Assembly: GCA_003210015.1 (NCBI GenBank)
Contig: QCNX01000005.1
Coordinates: 1 to 41,019, forward strand
Reading direction: 5' to 3'
Length of the DNA stretch: 41,019 nucleotides
Origin: Pelagibacteraceae bacterium AG-426-P20
GTDB lineage: Bacteria > Pseudomonadota > Alphaproteobacteria > Pelagibacterales > Pelagibacteraceae
Each line of letters starts with the position of its first letter. Position 1 is the stretch's first letter. Below are positions 27,081-36,485 of the stretch, in pieces. The notes under the pieces were generated by a model that was not told the DNA's origin, did not search any database, and saw only the letters and a program-made list of their open reading frames with translations. The position numbers and the translations under genes are program-made.

Positions 27081-27953
27081 TTAAGTTTGTTTTCTTAATA
27101 TAAGAACAAAAATTACAGAAGTAATCATCATGATTAATGCATAAGCCGCAGTTGGAACCATATAAGTCATATTAGTACCAAATAATTGCAAACCTACAAA
27201 GACTGCTAAAGTTCCATTTTGAAGTCCAGCTTCTAAAGAAATACATCTTCTTTGAGCAACACCAGTAGTAAAAAATTTAGCTATATAAAAAGCTACGATC
27301 ATCATTGTAACATTTAAAGATAAGGCAATTGCCCCAGCTTTTGTTATGAACATCACAATGCTATCCCATTCTTCAATATAGATAGCAATAAAAACAATAC
27401 AGAATAAACCAATAGAAATTCTATTGATAATTTCCATATTGTTTACAATAAAATTACCCCACAGCTTTCTCATAATCATTCCAATTATTACTGGAACTGT
27501 CACAACAAAAAACATCTTCAAAGATATACTAAGCATTGAAACTTCGTTTTTAACGTATGTAATGTCAAATAATTCAATCGATAAAAAAACTACATAAGGA
27601 ACAGATACAATACTAATTAAACTAGTAATTGCTGTTAAAGATATTGAAAGAGCTACATCTCCATTAGCAAATTTTGTAAGTACATTTGAAGTTACCCCAC
27701 CAGGTGCTGCAGCAATCAACATAACACCTAATGCTAATTCAACTGGAGTTCTTAAAATAATTATCAAAAAATATGCAACAATGGGAAGTAATACTAACTG
27801 ACAAAACAATCCAATAAAAAAATCTTTAGGACTTTGAGCAACTCTTGTAAAATCTTTAACTGTTAAAGATGCACCTAATCCTAACATGATTAGTGCTAAT
27901 GCAACTGGTGCTATTGTAGTTACTATTCCCATGACCCCCCTGTAATATTGCAA
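27081..27953 (-). CDS. Bile acid:sodium symporter (BASS) family transporter
   Basis: 290 aa; LALIMLGLGASLTVKDFTRV, LIAAAPGGVTSNVLTKFANGDVALSISLTAITS, SLEAGLQNGTLAVFV. Confidence 0.88.
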   Translation of the reverse strand: MQYYRGVMGIVTTIAPVALALIMLGLGASLTVKDFTRVAQSPKDFFIGLFCQLVLLPIVAYFLIIILRTPVELALGVMLIAAAPGGVTSNVLTKFANGDVALSISLTAITSLISIVSVPYVVFLSIELFDITYVKNEVSMLSISLKMFFVVTVPVIIGMIMRKLWGNFIVNNMEIINRISIGLFCIVFIAIYIEEWDSIVMFITKAGAIALSLNVTMMIVAFYIAKFFTTGVAQRRCISLEAGLQNGTLAVFVGLQLFGTNMTYMVPTAAYALIMMITSVIFVLILRKQT

Positions 27954-27994
27954 CTTATATAACTTTAATGATTTTTATTATTTAATAAAGAAGT

Positions 27995-28981
27995 TTATGA
28001 AATAGTTAAAAGATTAAGGGTTTTTCTTAAAAATTTTGCTTTGTTTTTAAAAACTTTTTTTTGATAAGGAATAAGTTTCTCAATATTCATTCCAGTCAGT
28101 ACATATTGTTTTTTATCATTAAGTTTCAAATAACCCTTCTTCATTAAATATTTACATTTTCTAATTACTGTTGCTCTTGGAATATTTGTCATATCAGATA
28201 AAGACATAGCACTTACTCCAGTTGTTTGGTCATTTTCTTGATCTGTGACAATACCTTTATTAAATTTTATATAGTCTGGAGTTAAAGAGTGCACGTTTGT
28301 TTCATCTACACTTCTTTTATAATTAAAAGCCTGGTTCATTACAACTGTACCCCAAAGATGAAAAGTTGCAATATCCTCGAATGCTTCATGGTAACCAATG
28401 ATCATAGGAATTTGCATTCTATAAAACCATCTCCAACATAAACCAAAGTTTTTTTTAATAACTTGTTCAATATATTTTGTTTCAAGTTTTTTTGGATAAA
28501 TTCCATCTTTATTGAAAATTTCAGAAATTAAATAAATATATTTAGCGGTTAATTTTATTTGCCTTTCAGGCTTTACCTGAGAAAAGACAGAACGATCAAT
28601 TATTATTTGTTTTTTTATTCTTTTTAAAGCTCCTAATTTTTCAAGTTCTAAAACTTTTCGTCTAACAGTTTCTTTAGGTAATTGAAGTTTTTCGCATAAT
28701 TCTGTTATACTAAATTTCTCTATTTGAAGGTTTGATTTTGAATAAAATTGATCAAATGTGTGTGCAATATTCATTTGATCATAAAATTGTAACGTTTTTT
28801 CAACTAAAGAAATAACGATTAAGTATTTGTAATGATCTTTAAAAGCTTGATAAACATTATTCAGCCAGCTCCACTGATGAACGATCCAATCTCTTCCTAA
28901 CTGATCATAGCTCCTCATCATATGATCATAAACCTGATCATCATTCAGAACTCTTGTAAAATCGATTTGTCTTAAACTCAT
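27995..28981 (-). CDS. Predicted transcriptional regulator with two winged-HTH-like segments
   Basis: ORF track starts at 29050, but ATG 28981 (MSLRQIDFTRVL...) is a likely start; HTH-like FSITELCEKLQLPKETVRRKVLELEKLGALKRI and MSLSDMTNIPRATVIRKCKYLMKKGYLKL. Confidence 0.75.
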   Translation of the reverse strand: MSLRQIDFTRVLNDDQVYDHMMRSYDQLGRDWIVHQWSWLNNVYQAFKDHYKYLIVISLVEKTLQFYDQMNIAHTFDQFYSKSNLQIEKFSITELCEKLQLPKETVRRKVLELEKLGALKRIKKQIIIDRSVFSQVKPERQIKLTAKYIYLISEIFNKDGIYPKKLETKYIEQVIKKNFGLCWRWFYRMQIPMIIGYHEAFEDIATFHLWGTVVMNQAFNYKRSVDETNVHSLTPDYIKFNKGIVTDQENDQTTGVSAMSLSDMTNIPRATVIRKCKYLMKKGYLKLNDKKQYVLTGMNIEKLIPYQKKVFKNKAKFLRKTLNLLTIS

Positions 28982-29092
28982 AATTGTAAAAGTGTGATAT
29001 GAAACCCAAAATGAACAGGTGTCAACCAAATAGTGACCCAAAATGATCAATACTTATTTTGTTAAGACAAATGATTTATGGTTAACTTAATT

Positions 29093-29326
29093 ATGACCCA
29101 AAAAGGCTTTGACGCAGAAATTACTTTAGGTGAGACCCCAAATTTCGAAGTAGCTGAAGAAAAGCCTTTAAAAAAGACTAAACTAGATCGACCAAAGAAG
29201 GTTGATATCAATGTTCTTAAAGCAAGAGTTCAAGAAATACAAAATAAAGAAAATAAAAAAAATATAGCTATCTTTATTTTCTTTTTAGTAGTCTTAGGAG
29301 CTTTAGGTATATTTTTGTCATCATAG
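29093..29326 (+). CDS. Small single-TM (tail-anchored) hypothetical protein
   Basis: ORF 29078-29326, likely start ATG 29093 (MTQKGFDAEI...); charged N-terminus then IAIFIFFLVVLGALGIFLSS. Confidence 0.6.
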   Translation: MTQKGFDAEITLGETPNFEVAEEKPLKKTKLDRPKKVDINVLKARVQEIQNKENKKNIAIFIFFLVVLGALGIFLSS

Positions 29327-29368
29327 TAATAATTTGTAAAATGTTAATTTTAATGGTTAAATAACTCT

Positions 29369-29575
29369 ATGAAAAACTCTATTTCAGAAATTAAAAGTAA
29401 AATTATATCAAGTTATATAAATGATGAAAAAACATTTGATGAGACTAAATCATCCAACATTAATGTTTTATTAAATAGAGTTAAATTAGACCAAAAAAGA
29501 GAAAGTAGAAAAAAAATACTATTTTCTACTGCTGCTTCTGCAGGCGTATTGTTGTTTGGTTTCTTTATATTCTAA
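29369..29575 (+). CDS. Small single-TM hypothetical protein, paralog of preceding ORF
   Basis: 68 aa; shared INVLxxRVxxxQxxExxKxI then a terminal hydrophobic segment. Confidence 0.55.
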   Translation: MKNSISEIKSKIISSYINDEKTFDETKSSNINVLLNRVKLDQKRESRKKILFSTAASAGVLLFGFFIF

Positions 29576-29596
29576 TTTTTTACAAAACAAACCCAT

Positions 29597-29624
29597 TTGC
29601 ATCAATTACTAAAAGTAGTATAAA
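29597..29624 (+). promoter_or_regulatory. Possible tRNA promoter
   Basis: TTGCAT, 16-nt spacer, TATAAA, about 17 bp upstream of the tRNA 5' end. Confidence 0.4.
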
Positions 29625-29640
29625 CCACAATATTCATTGT

Positions 29641-29717
29641 GGCGGGGTAGCTCAGTTGGTTAGAGCGCAGGACTCATAAGCCTGAGGTCAGTGGTTCGAT
29701 CCCACTTCCCGCTACCA
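29641..29717 (+). tRNA. tRNA with CAU anticodon, probably elongator tRNA-Met
   Basis: GGCGGGGTAGCTCAGTTGGTTAGAGC...CTCATAA...GGTTCGATCC...ACCA; cloverleaf drawn by eye, CCA encoded. tRNA-Ile2 (CAU, lysidine) not excluded. Confidence 0.9.
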
Positions 29718-29726
29718 TACATTGAT

Positions 29727-31436
29727 TTAGTAGTTCAACTTTCTGAAAACTGAAAATGGTACTCCGTTTCTTGAGATTATAACTTCATCAGTACCAGGAT
29801 ATTGCTTAAAGCATGTAGTTTGAACATTTGGATACCTGACTATATACTCCATATCTTTTACTTTCATTACTCCTTCTCTATCGACCAAATGTTTTAAGTT
29901 AGGATATATTTTAGGATTAAAAATATCTAGAGTAGTTCGATTAATTAAAACCACATAATTAGCCTCTACTTCTTTTTCACCTCTATAAATTTTTTTGATA
30001 CCAAGTTTTCTTACTAAATAATAAAGTAATGTGGAATCTCCAGAGCAATTAGTAATTTTCATATTTTGAATTTCTTCCATAGAATATTTTTTTTTAATCT
30101 CCAAAACCAGATCTTTATAAGATGTACCCCAATAGTCGTGCTCCCAATTATCTTTGCTATCTTCATAAAATATTGATGAATAATTTACATAATTATAGTG
30201 ATATGGTGTAAGTAAAATAAATCTATAAAAGAATACAGAAAATAAAATTAAAACTATTGATAAGCTTATTTTTGATTTGTACGAATTTTTAAAATTATTA
30301 AATAATTGATCTAAAGAAAATGCAGCAATCAAACTAAAAAAAGGTATAGTGAATAAAAATAATCTTAAATTATCATAAAGATTAACACTCAATAACAAAA
30401 CTAAAAAAATCGGAAATAATGCTAAAATATTAACAAAATAAAATTTAAGATTAAAATTTGTAATTTCATTTTGAATTGAAATTTTTTTTAAAAAAAACAA
30501 AAAATATGATCCCAATAATAAAAAAGTAGAAAAGAAAGGCAATCTATACATTATTATATCTAAAAAATAAGTTTTTGGAGTATTAAAAACTTCATAATAT
30601 TCTCCATTTATTAATCCAATTTTTGGACCATCATTCCAATTAATAGTGTTCTTTACTATTAGTGAAAAAAAATTAATAAAATTATCATTTTGAATTTCCT
30701 CAATCATATGAGGCCAGCATAAAATTATCAAAAATAATGAAATTATTATTGCTATGGGCGAGTGTATAAAAAGTCTTTTGGTTAGATGTTTTAGATTTGA
30801 TTTATATTTGATAAATAAAAAAACCAATCCACTAATTATTACTGGAAATATAACAACTAAAAAAGTTAATCTTACTCCACATCCAAAACCTATAAAGAAT
30901 GAGGATAAGAATAAATTTTTGTATAATTCTTCATCTTCAACACAATAACTATAAAAATAATAACAAAACCAAATTAGAGAAAAAAAAACAATTATATCTT
31001 TTGAATTCATCCCCATGTGACCAAAGAAAAAAGGATTTAACAGAGTTAACAGAGATGCATATAAAGCAATATTAAAATTAAATAATTTTTTAGTAAAAAG
31101 AAAAAGACCTAAAATACTTAAGGTTGAAAAAGATATATTTACTATATGCATTACAAAATCGATATTGTTTGCATAAAAACTTTTATTAATTAATAAAATT
31201 ATTTGACCCAAAGCATATGAAAGAGTGTCATACAATCCTGGATAAAATTGATTATTTCTAAATTGATAACCCTCAAATTCACCAAAAGAAATTAAATATT
31301 TATATCTTACAAGGCCATTAATATGATGAAAATATTCATCAGTTGACAAACCTATCGTTAAAGATGACCACCATGCTAGAGATAGCAATAACAGTATAGT
31401 TATTATTCCAATTAAACTAAGTTTATTTTTTGCCAT
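29727..31436 (-). CDS. Multi-TM glycosyltransferase (GT39/ArnT-like)
   Basis: 569 aa; many TM segments; STDEYFHHINGLVRYKYL, NPFFFGHMGMNSKDIIVFFSLIW (loop resembling GT-C enzymes). Confidence 0.7.
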   Translation of the reverse strand: MAKNKLSLIGIITILLLLSLAWWSSLTIGLSTDEYFHHINGLVRYKYLISFGEFEGYQFRNNQFYPGLYDTLSYALGQIILLINKSFYANNIDFVMHIVNISFSTLSILGLFLFTKKLFNFNIALYASLLTLLNPFFFGHMGMNSKDIIVFFSLIWFCYYFYSYCVEDEELYKNLFLSSFFIGFGCGVRLTFLVVIFPVIISGLVFLFIKYKSNLKHLTKRLFIHSPIAIIISLFLIILCWPHMIEEIQNDNFINFFSLIVKNTINWNDGPKIGLINGEYYEVFNTPKTYFLDIIMYRLPFFSTFLLLGSYFLFFLKKISIQNEITNFNLKFYFVNILALFPIFLVLLLSVNLYDNLRLFLFTIPFFSLIAAFSLDQLFNNFKNSYKSKISLSIVLILFSVFFYRFILLTPYHYNYVNYSSIFYEDSKDNWEHDYWGTSYKDLVLEIKKKYSMEEIQNMKITNCSGDSTLLYYLVRKLGIKKIYRGEKEVEANYVVLINRTTLDIFNPKIYPNLKHLVDREGVMKVKDMEYIVRYPNVQTTCFKQYPGTDEVIISRNGVPFSVFRKLNY

Positions 31437-32301
31437 TTAATAATTTTTTCAGATAACTAGAGTAGTTACAATTACCATAAAAAATAATAGATTTCTTGAT
31501 ATGAGACTTGTCAATCCAGCTATTATTAAGTGCGATCTCTTCAATACAAGCAATTTTAAACCCCTGTCTATTTTCAATTGCAGAAACAAAAGCTGATGTT
31601 TTGTAAAAATCTTCTATCGATCCCGTATCCAACCAGGCACCACCTCTTCCAATTATATCTGCTGATAATTGTCGTTTTTTTTTATAAAAATTCAATAAAT
31701 CAACAATTTCGACTTCATTTCTCTTAGAAGGTTTTAATTTTTTTGCATAATTAATGACTTTGTTATCGAAAAAATACAGACCAGTAATAGCTAGGTCAGA
31801 CAAATATTTTTTTGGTTTTTCTTTGATAGACAGAATTTTATTTTTTTTATCAACTTTTGCTACACCAAAAGACTCTGGTTTTTGAACTTTATGAAGCACG
31901 ACTCTTGCACCTTTTTTTAGTTTCGTATTTTCTTTAAGCTGTTTAGTTAAACTTTGTCCGTAAAAAAAATTATCACCTAAAATCATAGCAACATTTTCTT
32001 TACCAATAAATTTTTCACCTATTACAAAAGCATCAGGTAAACCACGAGGTTTTGTTTGTTCTAAATAAGAAATTTTAATTCCCAAATTGTTTCCGTTAGG
32101 AATAATTTTTTTATATTGATTTAGTTGACCTTTGTTAACAATAATTAAAATATCTTTTATCCCTGCAAGCATTAATATTGAAAGAGGATAAAATATCAAA
32201 GGTTTATCATAAATCGGGAGTAGTTGTTTATTAACAGCTTTGGTTAAAGGACTCATTCTTGTTCCTTTACCACCAGCTAATATTATACCTTTTTTAATCA
32301 T
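31423..32301 (-). CDS. rfbA: Glucose-1-phosphate thymidylyltransferase
   Basis: 292 aa; KGIILAGGKGTRMSPLTKAVNKQLLPIYDKPLIFYPLSILMLAGI, MILGDNFFYG, WLDTGSIEDFYKTS. Confidence 0.93.
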   Translation of the reverse strand: MIKKGIILAGGKGTRMSPLTKAVNKQLLPIYDKPLIFYPLSILMLAGIKDILIIVNKGQLNQYKKIIPNGNNLGIKISYLEQTKPRGLPDAFVIGEKFIGKENVAMILGDNFFYGQSLTKQLKENTKLKKGARVVLHKVQKPESFGVAKVDKKNKILSIKEKPKKYLSDLAITGLYFFDNKVINYAKKLKPSKRNEVEIVDLLNFYKKKRQLSADIIGRGGAWLDTGSIEDFYKTSAFVSAIENRQGFKIACIEEIALNNSWIDKSHIKKSIIFYGNCNYSSYLKKLLNGKK

Positions 32302-33311
32302 CCTTTACCCAATCTTTTTACAATATCTTTTTTAGTTAGAGATTTATAATATTTTTTGTTTTTATAATACCAATCAAAAGTTAATTTAATACCTTGTCTA
32401 AAATTTGTTCTTGGTTTCCAGCCGAGTTTAGACTTTATTTTATTACTATTTAAGGCATACCTGACATCATGGCCAGGTCGATCTTTTACAAATAAAATTT
32501 TAACTTTTTTTCCAATTTTAGTACTTAGTTTTGAAACATTAATTAACTGTTTTGAAACTTGTAAATTATTAAGATTTTTATTTGATCCAATATTGTAAAA
32601 TTCACCAATTTTACCTTTTGTTAAAACTTTTAGAAGTGCTTCACAATGATCTTTAACATAAATCCATTCTCTTGAGTTTTTGCCTTTGCCATAAATAGGT
32701 AGAGGTTTGTTATTTAAAATATTATAAATAAGTTTAGGAATTAATTTTTCTGGATGTTGTTTAGGACCATAATTATTTGAGCAATTTGTAATCATTGCGG
32801 GAATTTTATAAGTTCTGACGTAAGAACTAACCAAATGATCTGAAGAAGCTTTACTAGCAGCATAGGGCGAGCTTGGTTTATATGGATAATTTTCAGAAGA
32901 TCTACCAGATAAAATATCTCCATAAACTTCATCTGTTGATATATGAATTAGTTTTGATTTATGTTTTTTAACATAATCTTTAAAACATTCTAACAGATTA
33001 AAAACTCCAACTATATTGCTTTGAATAAAATTTTCAGGAGCATCAATTGATCTATCAACATGAGTTTCAGCTGCAAGATTAAAAATGGCATAAGGTTTAT
33101 GTTTAAAAAGTATTTTTTTAAGTTTTTTGTCTTTAATATTGCACCTTATAAATTTGTATTTTCCTGAATTTTTATATTCTTTTGTATTATAAAAATTTGA
33201 TGAATAGCTAACTTTATCAATGTTAATTACATGGAATTTTTTAGAAATTAGTAAATCTATTAAATTACTTCCAATAAATCCTAATCCACCAGTAACAAGA
33301 ATTTTTTTCAT
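32298..33311 (-). CDS. rfbB: dTDP-glucose 4,6-dehydratase
   Basis: 337 aa; ILVTGGLGFIGSNLIDLL, NLAAETHVDRSIDAPENFIQSNI, HISTDEVYGD, YAASKASSDHLV, NNYGPKQHPEKLIP. Confidence 0.94.
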   Translation of the reverse strand: MKKILVTGGLGFIGSNLIDLLISKKFHVINIDKVSYSSNFYNTKEYKNSGKYKFIRCNIKDKKLKKILFKHKPYAIFNLAAETHVDRSIDAPENFIQSNIVGVFNLLECFKDYVKKHKSKLIHISTDEVYGDILSGRSSENYPYKPSSPYAASKASSDHLVSSYVRTYKIPAMITNCSNNYGPKQHPEKLIPKLIYNILNNKPLPIYGKGKNSREWIYVKDHCEALLKVLTKGKIGEFYNIGSNKNLNNLQVSKQLINVSKLSTKIGKKVKILFVKDRPGHDVRYALNSNKIKSKLGWKPRTNFRQGIKLTFDWYYKNKKYYKSLTKKDIVKRLGKG

Positions 33312-33319
33312 TTTAATTA

Positions 33320-33847
33320 TTAATGACCCGGAAACTCAATTAAATTTTCTACTTTATACCCTTTTTTGACCAAATTGTCAGAACCATTTAAATCAAAAAG
33401 ATTTATAACAAACACAAAACAAGCAACGTTTCCACCAGAAATTTCAATTAATTTTGCAGCTGCTTCAGCAGTACCACCCGTTGCGATTAAATCATCAATG
33501 ATTAAAACTTTATCATGTTTATTAACAGAGTCTTTATGCATTTCTATTGTTGCAGTTCCATATTCTAATTCAAAATCCACAGAATGGACTTCACCAGGTA
33601 ATTTGTTTTTTTTTCTTAACATTATAAAAGGTTTTTTTAGAATATAAGAAACGGCTGATGCAAAAACAAAACCTCTTGATTCTATGGCTGCTATTTTATT
33701 AAAATTAAATCTTTTTGACCTTTCCACTATTTGATCAATAGTGTCAGCAAATGCTTTTTCATCTTTAATTAGGGTTGTAATATCTCTAAATAATATACCT
33801 TTTTTTGGATAATCAGGAATAGATCTGATAAAATCTTTTAAATTCAT
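33320..33847 (-). CDS. apt: Adenine phosphoribosyltransferase
   Basis: 175 aa; IRSIPDYPKKGILFRDITTLIKD, ESRGFVFASAVSYIL, VLIIDDLIATGGTAEAA. Confidence 0.94.
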   Translation of the reverse strand: MNLKDFIRSIPDYPKKGILFRDITTLIKDEKAFADTIDQIVERSKRFNFNKIAAIESRGFVFASAVSYILKKPFIMLRKKNKLPGEVHSVDFELEYGTATIEMHKDSVNKHDKVLIIDDLIATGGTAEAAAKLIEISGGNVACFVFVINLFDLNGSDNLVKKGYKVENLIEFPGH

Positions 33848-33888
33848 AATAGTAATTTATAAAACTATAAATAAATTAATTTTTAAAC

Positions 33889-34761
33889 ATGACAATAAAT
33901 AAATTAGCTATAATAGGTGGCAGTGGTCTTTACGATGTTGAGGAGTTCAAAAATAGGGAATTATTGAATATAAATACTCCCTGGGGAAAACCTTCAGATC
34001 AAATTTTAAAAACAAAATTTAATAATAAAGAGGTTTATTTTTTGCCAAGGCATGGAAGGGGTCATTTTATTTCACCTTCAAAAATAAACTTTAGAGCAAA
34101 TATTGATGCTCTTAAACAATTAGGTGTAACTGATATTGTTTCAGTTTCAGCAGTTGGTTCTTTAAAAGAGGATTTGCCACCAGGAAAATTTGTAATTGTT
34201 GATCAATTTATAGACCGGACATTTGCCAGAGAAAAAACATTTTTTGATGGAGAGATTGTTGCTCATGTTTCCATGGCACACCCTACATCTAATGGTTTAA
34301 TGAATGCCTGTGAAGATGCAATTAAAAAAGAAAAAATAGAATATCAAAGAAATGGAACATATGTTGTGATGGAAGGTCCACAATTTTCAACACTAGCAGA
34401 GTCTAATTTATATAGATCTTGGAAAGCAGATGTAATTGGGATGACTAATATGCCAGAGGCAAAATTAGCAAGAGAAGCAGAAATAAGATACGCATCTGTC
34501 TCAATGGTAACAGATTATGATTGCTGGCATCCAGATCATGAAAATGTTGATGTTCAGCAAGTGATAAAAGTTTTATTGGGTAATGCGGCTAAAGCAAAAA
34601 ATATGATTAAAAATTTAATAGAAAATTTTGAAAATCACATTGACCCCAAAGATCCAACAAATAATTGTTTAGATGTTGCAATAATAACTGCTCCGGAAAA
34701 AAGAACAAAAAAAACAATAGAAAAATTAAAAACTGTTGCTGGAAGGGTTCTTAGTAAATAA
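33889..34761 (+). CDS. mtnP: S-methyl-5'-thioadenosine phosphorylase
   Basis: 290 aa; IIGGSGLYDV, RHGRGHFISPSKINFRANIDALKQLGV, EGPQFSTLAESNLYRSWKADVIGMTNMPEAKLAREAE, DYDCWH. Confidence 0.95.
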   Translation: MTINKLAIIGGSGLYDVEEFKNRELLNINTPWGKPSDQILKTKFNNKEVYFLPRHGRGHFISPSKINFRANIDALKQLGVTDIVSVSAVGSLKEDLPPGKFVIVDQFIDRTFAREKTFFDGEIVAHVSMAHPTSNGLMNACEDAIKKEKIEYQRNGTYVVMEGPQFSTLAESNLYRSWKADVIGMTNMPEAKLAREAEIRYASVSMVTDYDCWHPDHENVDVQQVIKVLLGNAAKAKNMIKNLIENFENHIDPKDPTNNCLDVAIITAPEKRTKKTIEKLKTVAGRVLSK

Positions 34762-35831
34762 TGAAAATAGAGGGAAAAGAATATCGCACTATTTGGTTTG
34801 AAAATAATATTGTTAAAATAATAGATCAGACAAAACTTCCTCATAAATTTATTATTAAAGATTTAAAAACAGTAAACGATGCAATAAATGCAATCAAAAC
34901 TATGGAAGTAAGAGGCGCTCCTCTAATAGGAGCTACAGCAGCTTACGGATTAGTTTTAGCTATAATTGAAAATAATGATCAATCATTTTTAAAAAATTCT
35001 GCAGAAAATTTAGCAAGTTCAAGACCTACGGCTATAAATTTAAAGTGGGCTGTAGATAGAATGATGAAAAAATTATCAGGTGTTAATAGTGATAAAATTT
35101 TAGAAATAGCCCTGAATGAGTCAAAAGAAATTTGTGAAGAAGATATAAAATTTTGTGAAAATATTGGATTAAATGGCTTAAAAATAATTGAAGAAATTTA
35201 TAGTAAAAAAAAAGATACTGTTAATATTTTAACACACTGTAATGCAGGCTGGCTTGCAACCATTAATTGGGGGACTGCAACTTCCCCTATTTATCATGCA
35301 CACAAAAAAGGGATACCAGTACATGTTTGGGCTGATGAAACTAGACCAAGAAACCAAGGAGCAAACCTTACTTCTTATGAATTAAATGAAGAAGGAATTA
35401 AAAATACAATTATTGCAGATAATACAGGTGGCATTTTAATGCAAAGAGGTGATGTTGATATGTGTATTGTTGGAACTGATAGAACTTTAGCAAATGGAGA
35501 TGTTTGTAATAAAGTCGGAACTTACCTAAAAGCGTTAGCTGCTCACGATAATAATATTCCTTTTTACGTTGCTCTTCCAAGTTCAACAATAGATTGGAAT
35601 ATTAATGATCATAAAGATATTCCAATCGAAGAGAGAGACTCTGAGGAATTATCACACGTAGAAGGTTTAGATGATGCGGGAAATATAATGAAAATTCAAA
35701 TTTACCCAAAAAAAAGTACAGCAATGAATTTAGCTTTTGATGTTACACCTGCCAAATATGTTACAGGTTTGATAACTGAAAAAGGTATATGCCAAGCATC
35801 ATCTGAAGGATTAAAAAAATTATTTCGATGA
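34761..35831 (+). CDS. mtnA: S-methyl-5-thioribose-1-phosphate isomerase
   Basis: 356 aa; IKTMEVRGAPLIGATAAYGL, SRPTAINLKWAV, HCNAGWLATINWGTATSPIYHAHKKGI, DETRPRNQGANLT, GTDRTLANGDVCNKVGTY. Confidence 0.95.
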   Translation: MKIEGKEYRTIWFENNIVKIIDQTKLPHKFIIKDLKTVNDAINAIKTMEVRGAPLIGATAAYGLVLAIIENNDQSFLKNSAENLASSRPTAINLKWAVDRMMKKLSGVNSDKILEIALNESKEICEEDIKFCENIGLNGLKIIEEIYSKKKDTVNILTHCNAGWLATINWGTATSPIYHAHKKGIPVHVWADETRPRNQGANLTSYELNEEGIKNTIIADNTGGILMQRGDVDMCIVGTDRTLANGDVCNKVGTYLKALAAHDNNIPFYVALPSSTIDWNINDHKDIPIEERDSEELSHVEGLDDAGNIMKIQIYPKKSTAMNLAFDVTPAKYVTGLITEKGICQASSEGLKKLFR

Positions 35832-36484
35832 AAAATTTAGATCAAAGAAATCAAATTATTGAATATTCTTTAAAATTAAACTCTACAAACCTTTCACCTC
35901 TTAGATCAGGCAACATATCTTTGAGAGGTAAAGAAAATGACAAAGATGGATATTTAATTACCCCGTCAGGAAAAAAATACGATACATTAAAACCAGATGA
36001 CATTGTTTTTATGGGTTTAAACGAAGAAGAAGAAAAAAACGACTCAACTAACAAACCCTCATCTGAATGGAGATTTCATCGAGATATTTATTTAAAAAAA
36101 AAAGAAGCAAAAGCTATTGTTCACGCTCATTCTCCACACGCAACAGCTGTATCTTCACATGGAAAACCAGTACCACCATTTCATTATATGATTGCTCTTG
36201 CTGGGGGTGAAGACATAAAATGTGCAGAATATGCTACTTTTGGTACAGAAGATCTTTCTAATAATGTAATTAAAGCCTTAGAAAATAGAAGCGCATGCTT
36301 AATGTCTAATCACGGTCAGGTTGCTTTTGGTAAAAATTTAGAGGATGCATTTGAACTTGCACAAGAGATAGAAAATATTTGTCATCAATACACTATTGCT
36401 CTAAAGTTAGGTACTCCAAAGATTCTCTCATTTGAAGAAATGAAAAAAGTTTTGGATAAAGCTAAAGGTTATAAAAAAAGGTAA
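35828..36484 (+). CDS. Class II aldolase/adducin family, fuculose-phosphate-aldolase-like
   Basis: 218 aa; RSGNISLRG, GYLITPSGKKYDTLKPDDIV, KPSSEWRFHRDIYL, AIVHAHSPHATAVS, HYMIALAGGEDIKCAEYATFGT, CLMSNHGQVAFG. Confidence 0.88.
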   Translation: MKNLDQRNQIIEYSLKLNSTNLSPLRSGNISLRGKENDKDGYLITPSGKKYDTLKPDDIVFMGLNEEEEKNDSTNKPSSEWRFHRDIYLKKKEAKAIVHAHSPHATAVSSHGKPVPPFHYMIALAGGEDIKCAEYATFGTEDLSNNVIKALENRSACLMSNHGQVAFGKNLEDAFELAQEIENICHQYTIALKLGTPKILSFEEMKKVLDKAKGYKKR

Positions 36485-36485
36485 A

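Noticed and set aside
29625-29642. Inverted repeat CCACAAT-ATTC-ATTGTGG overlapping the tRNA 5' end
   Set aside because: Predicted transcription start from TTGCAT/TATAAA falls around 29631, so the left arm is probably not in the transcript; likely chance.
29641-33311. tRNA-adjacent genomic island with glycosyltransferase/sugar genes
   Set aside because: No integrase and no repeated copy of the tRNA 3' end was found in the window.
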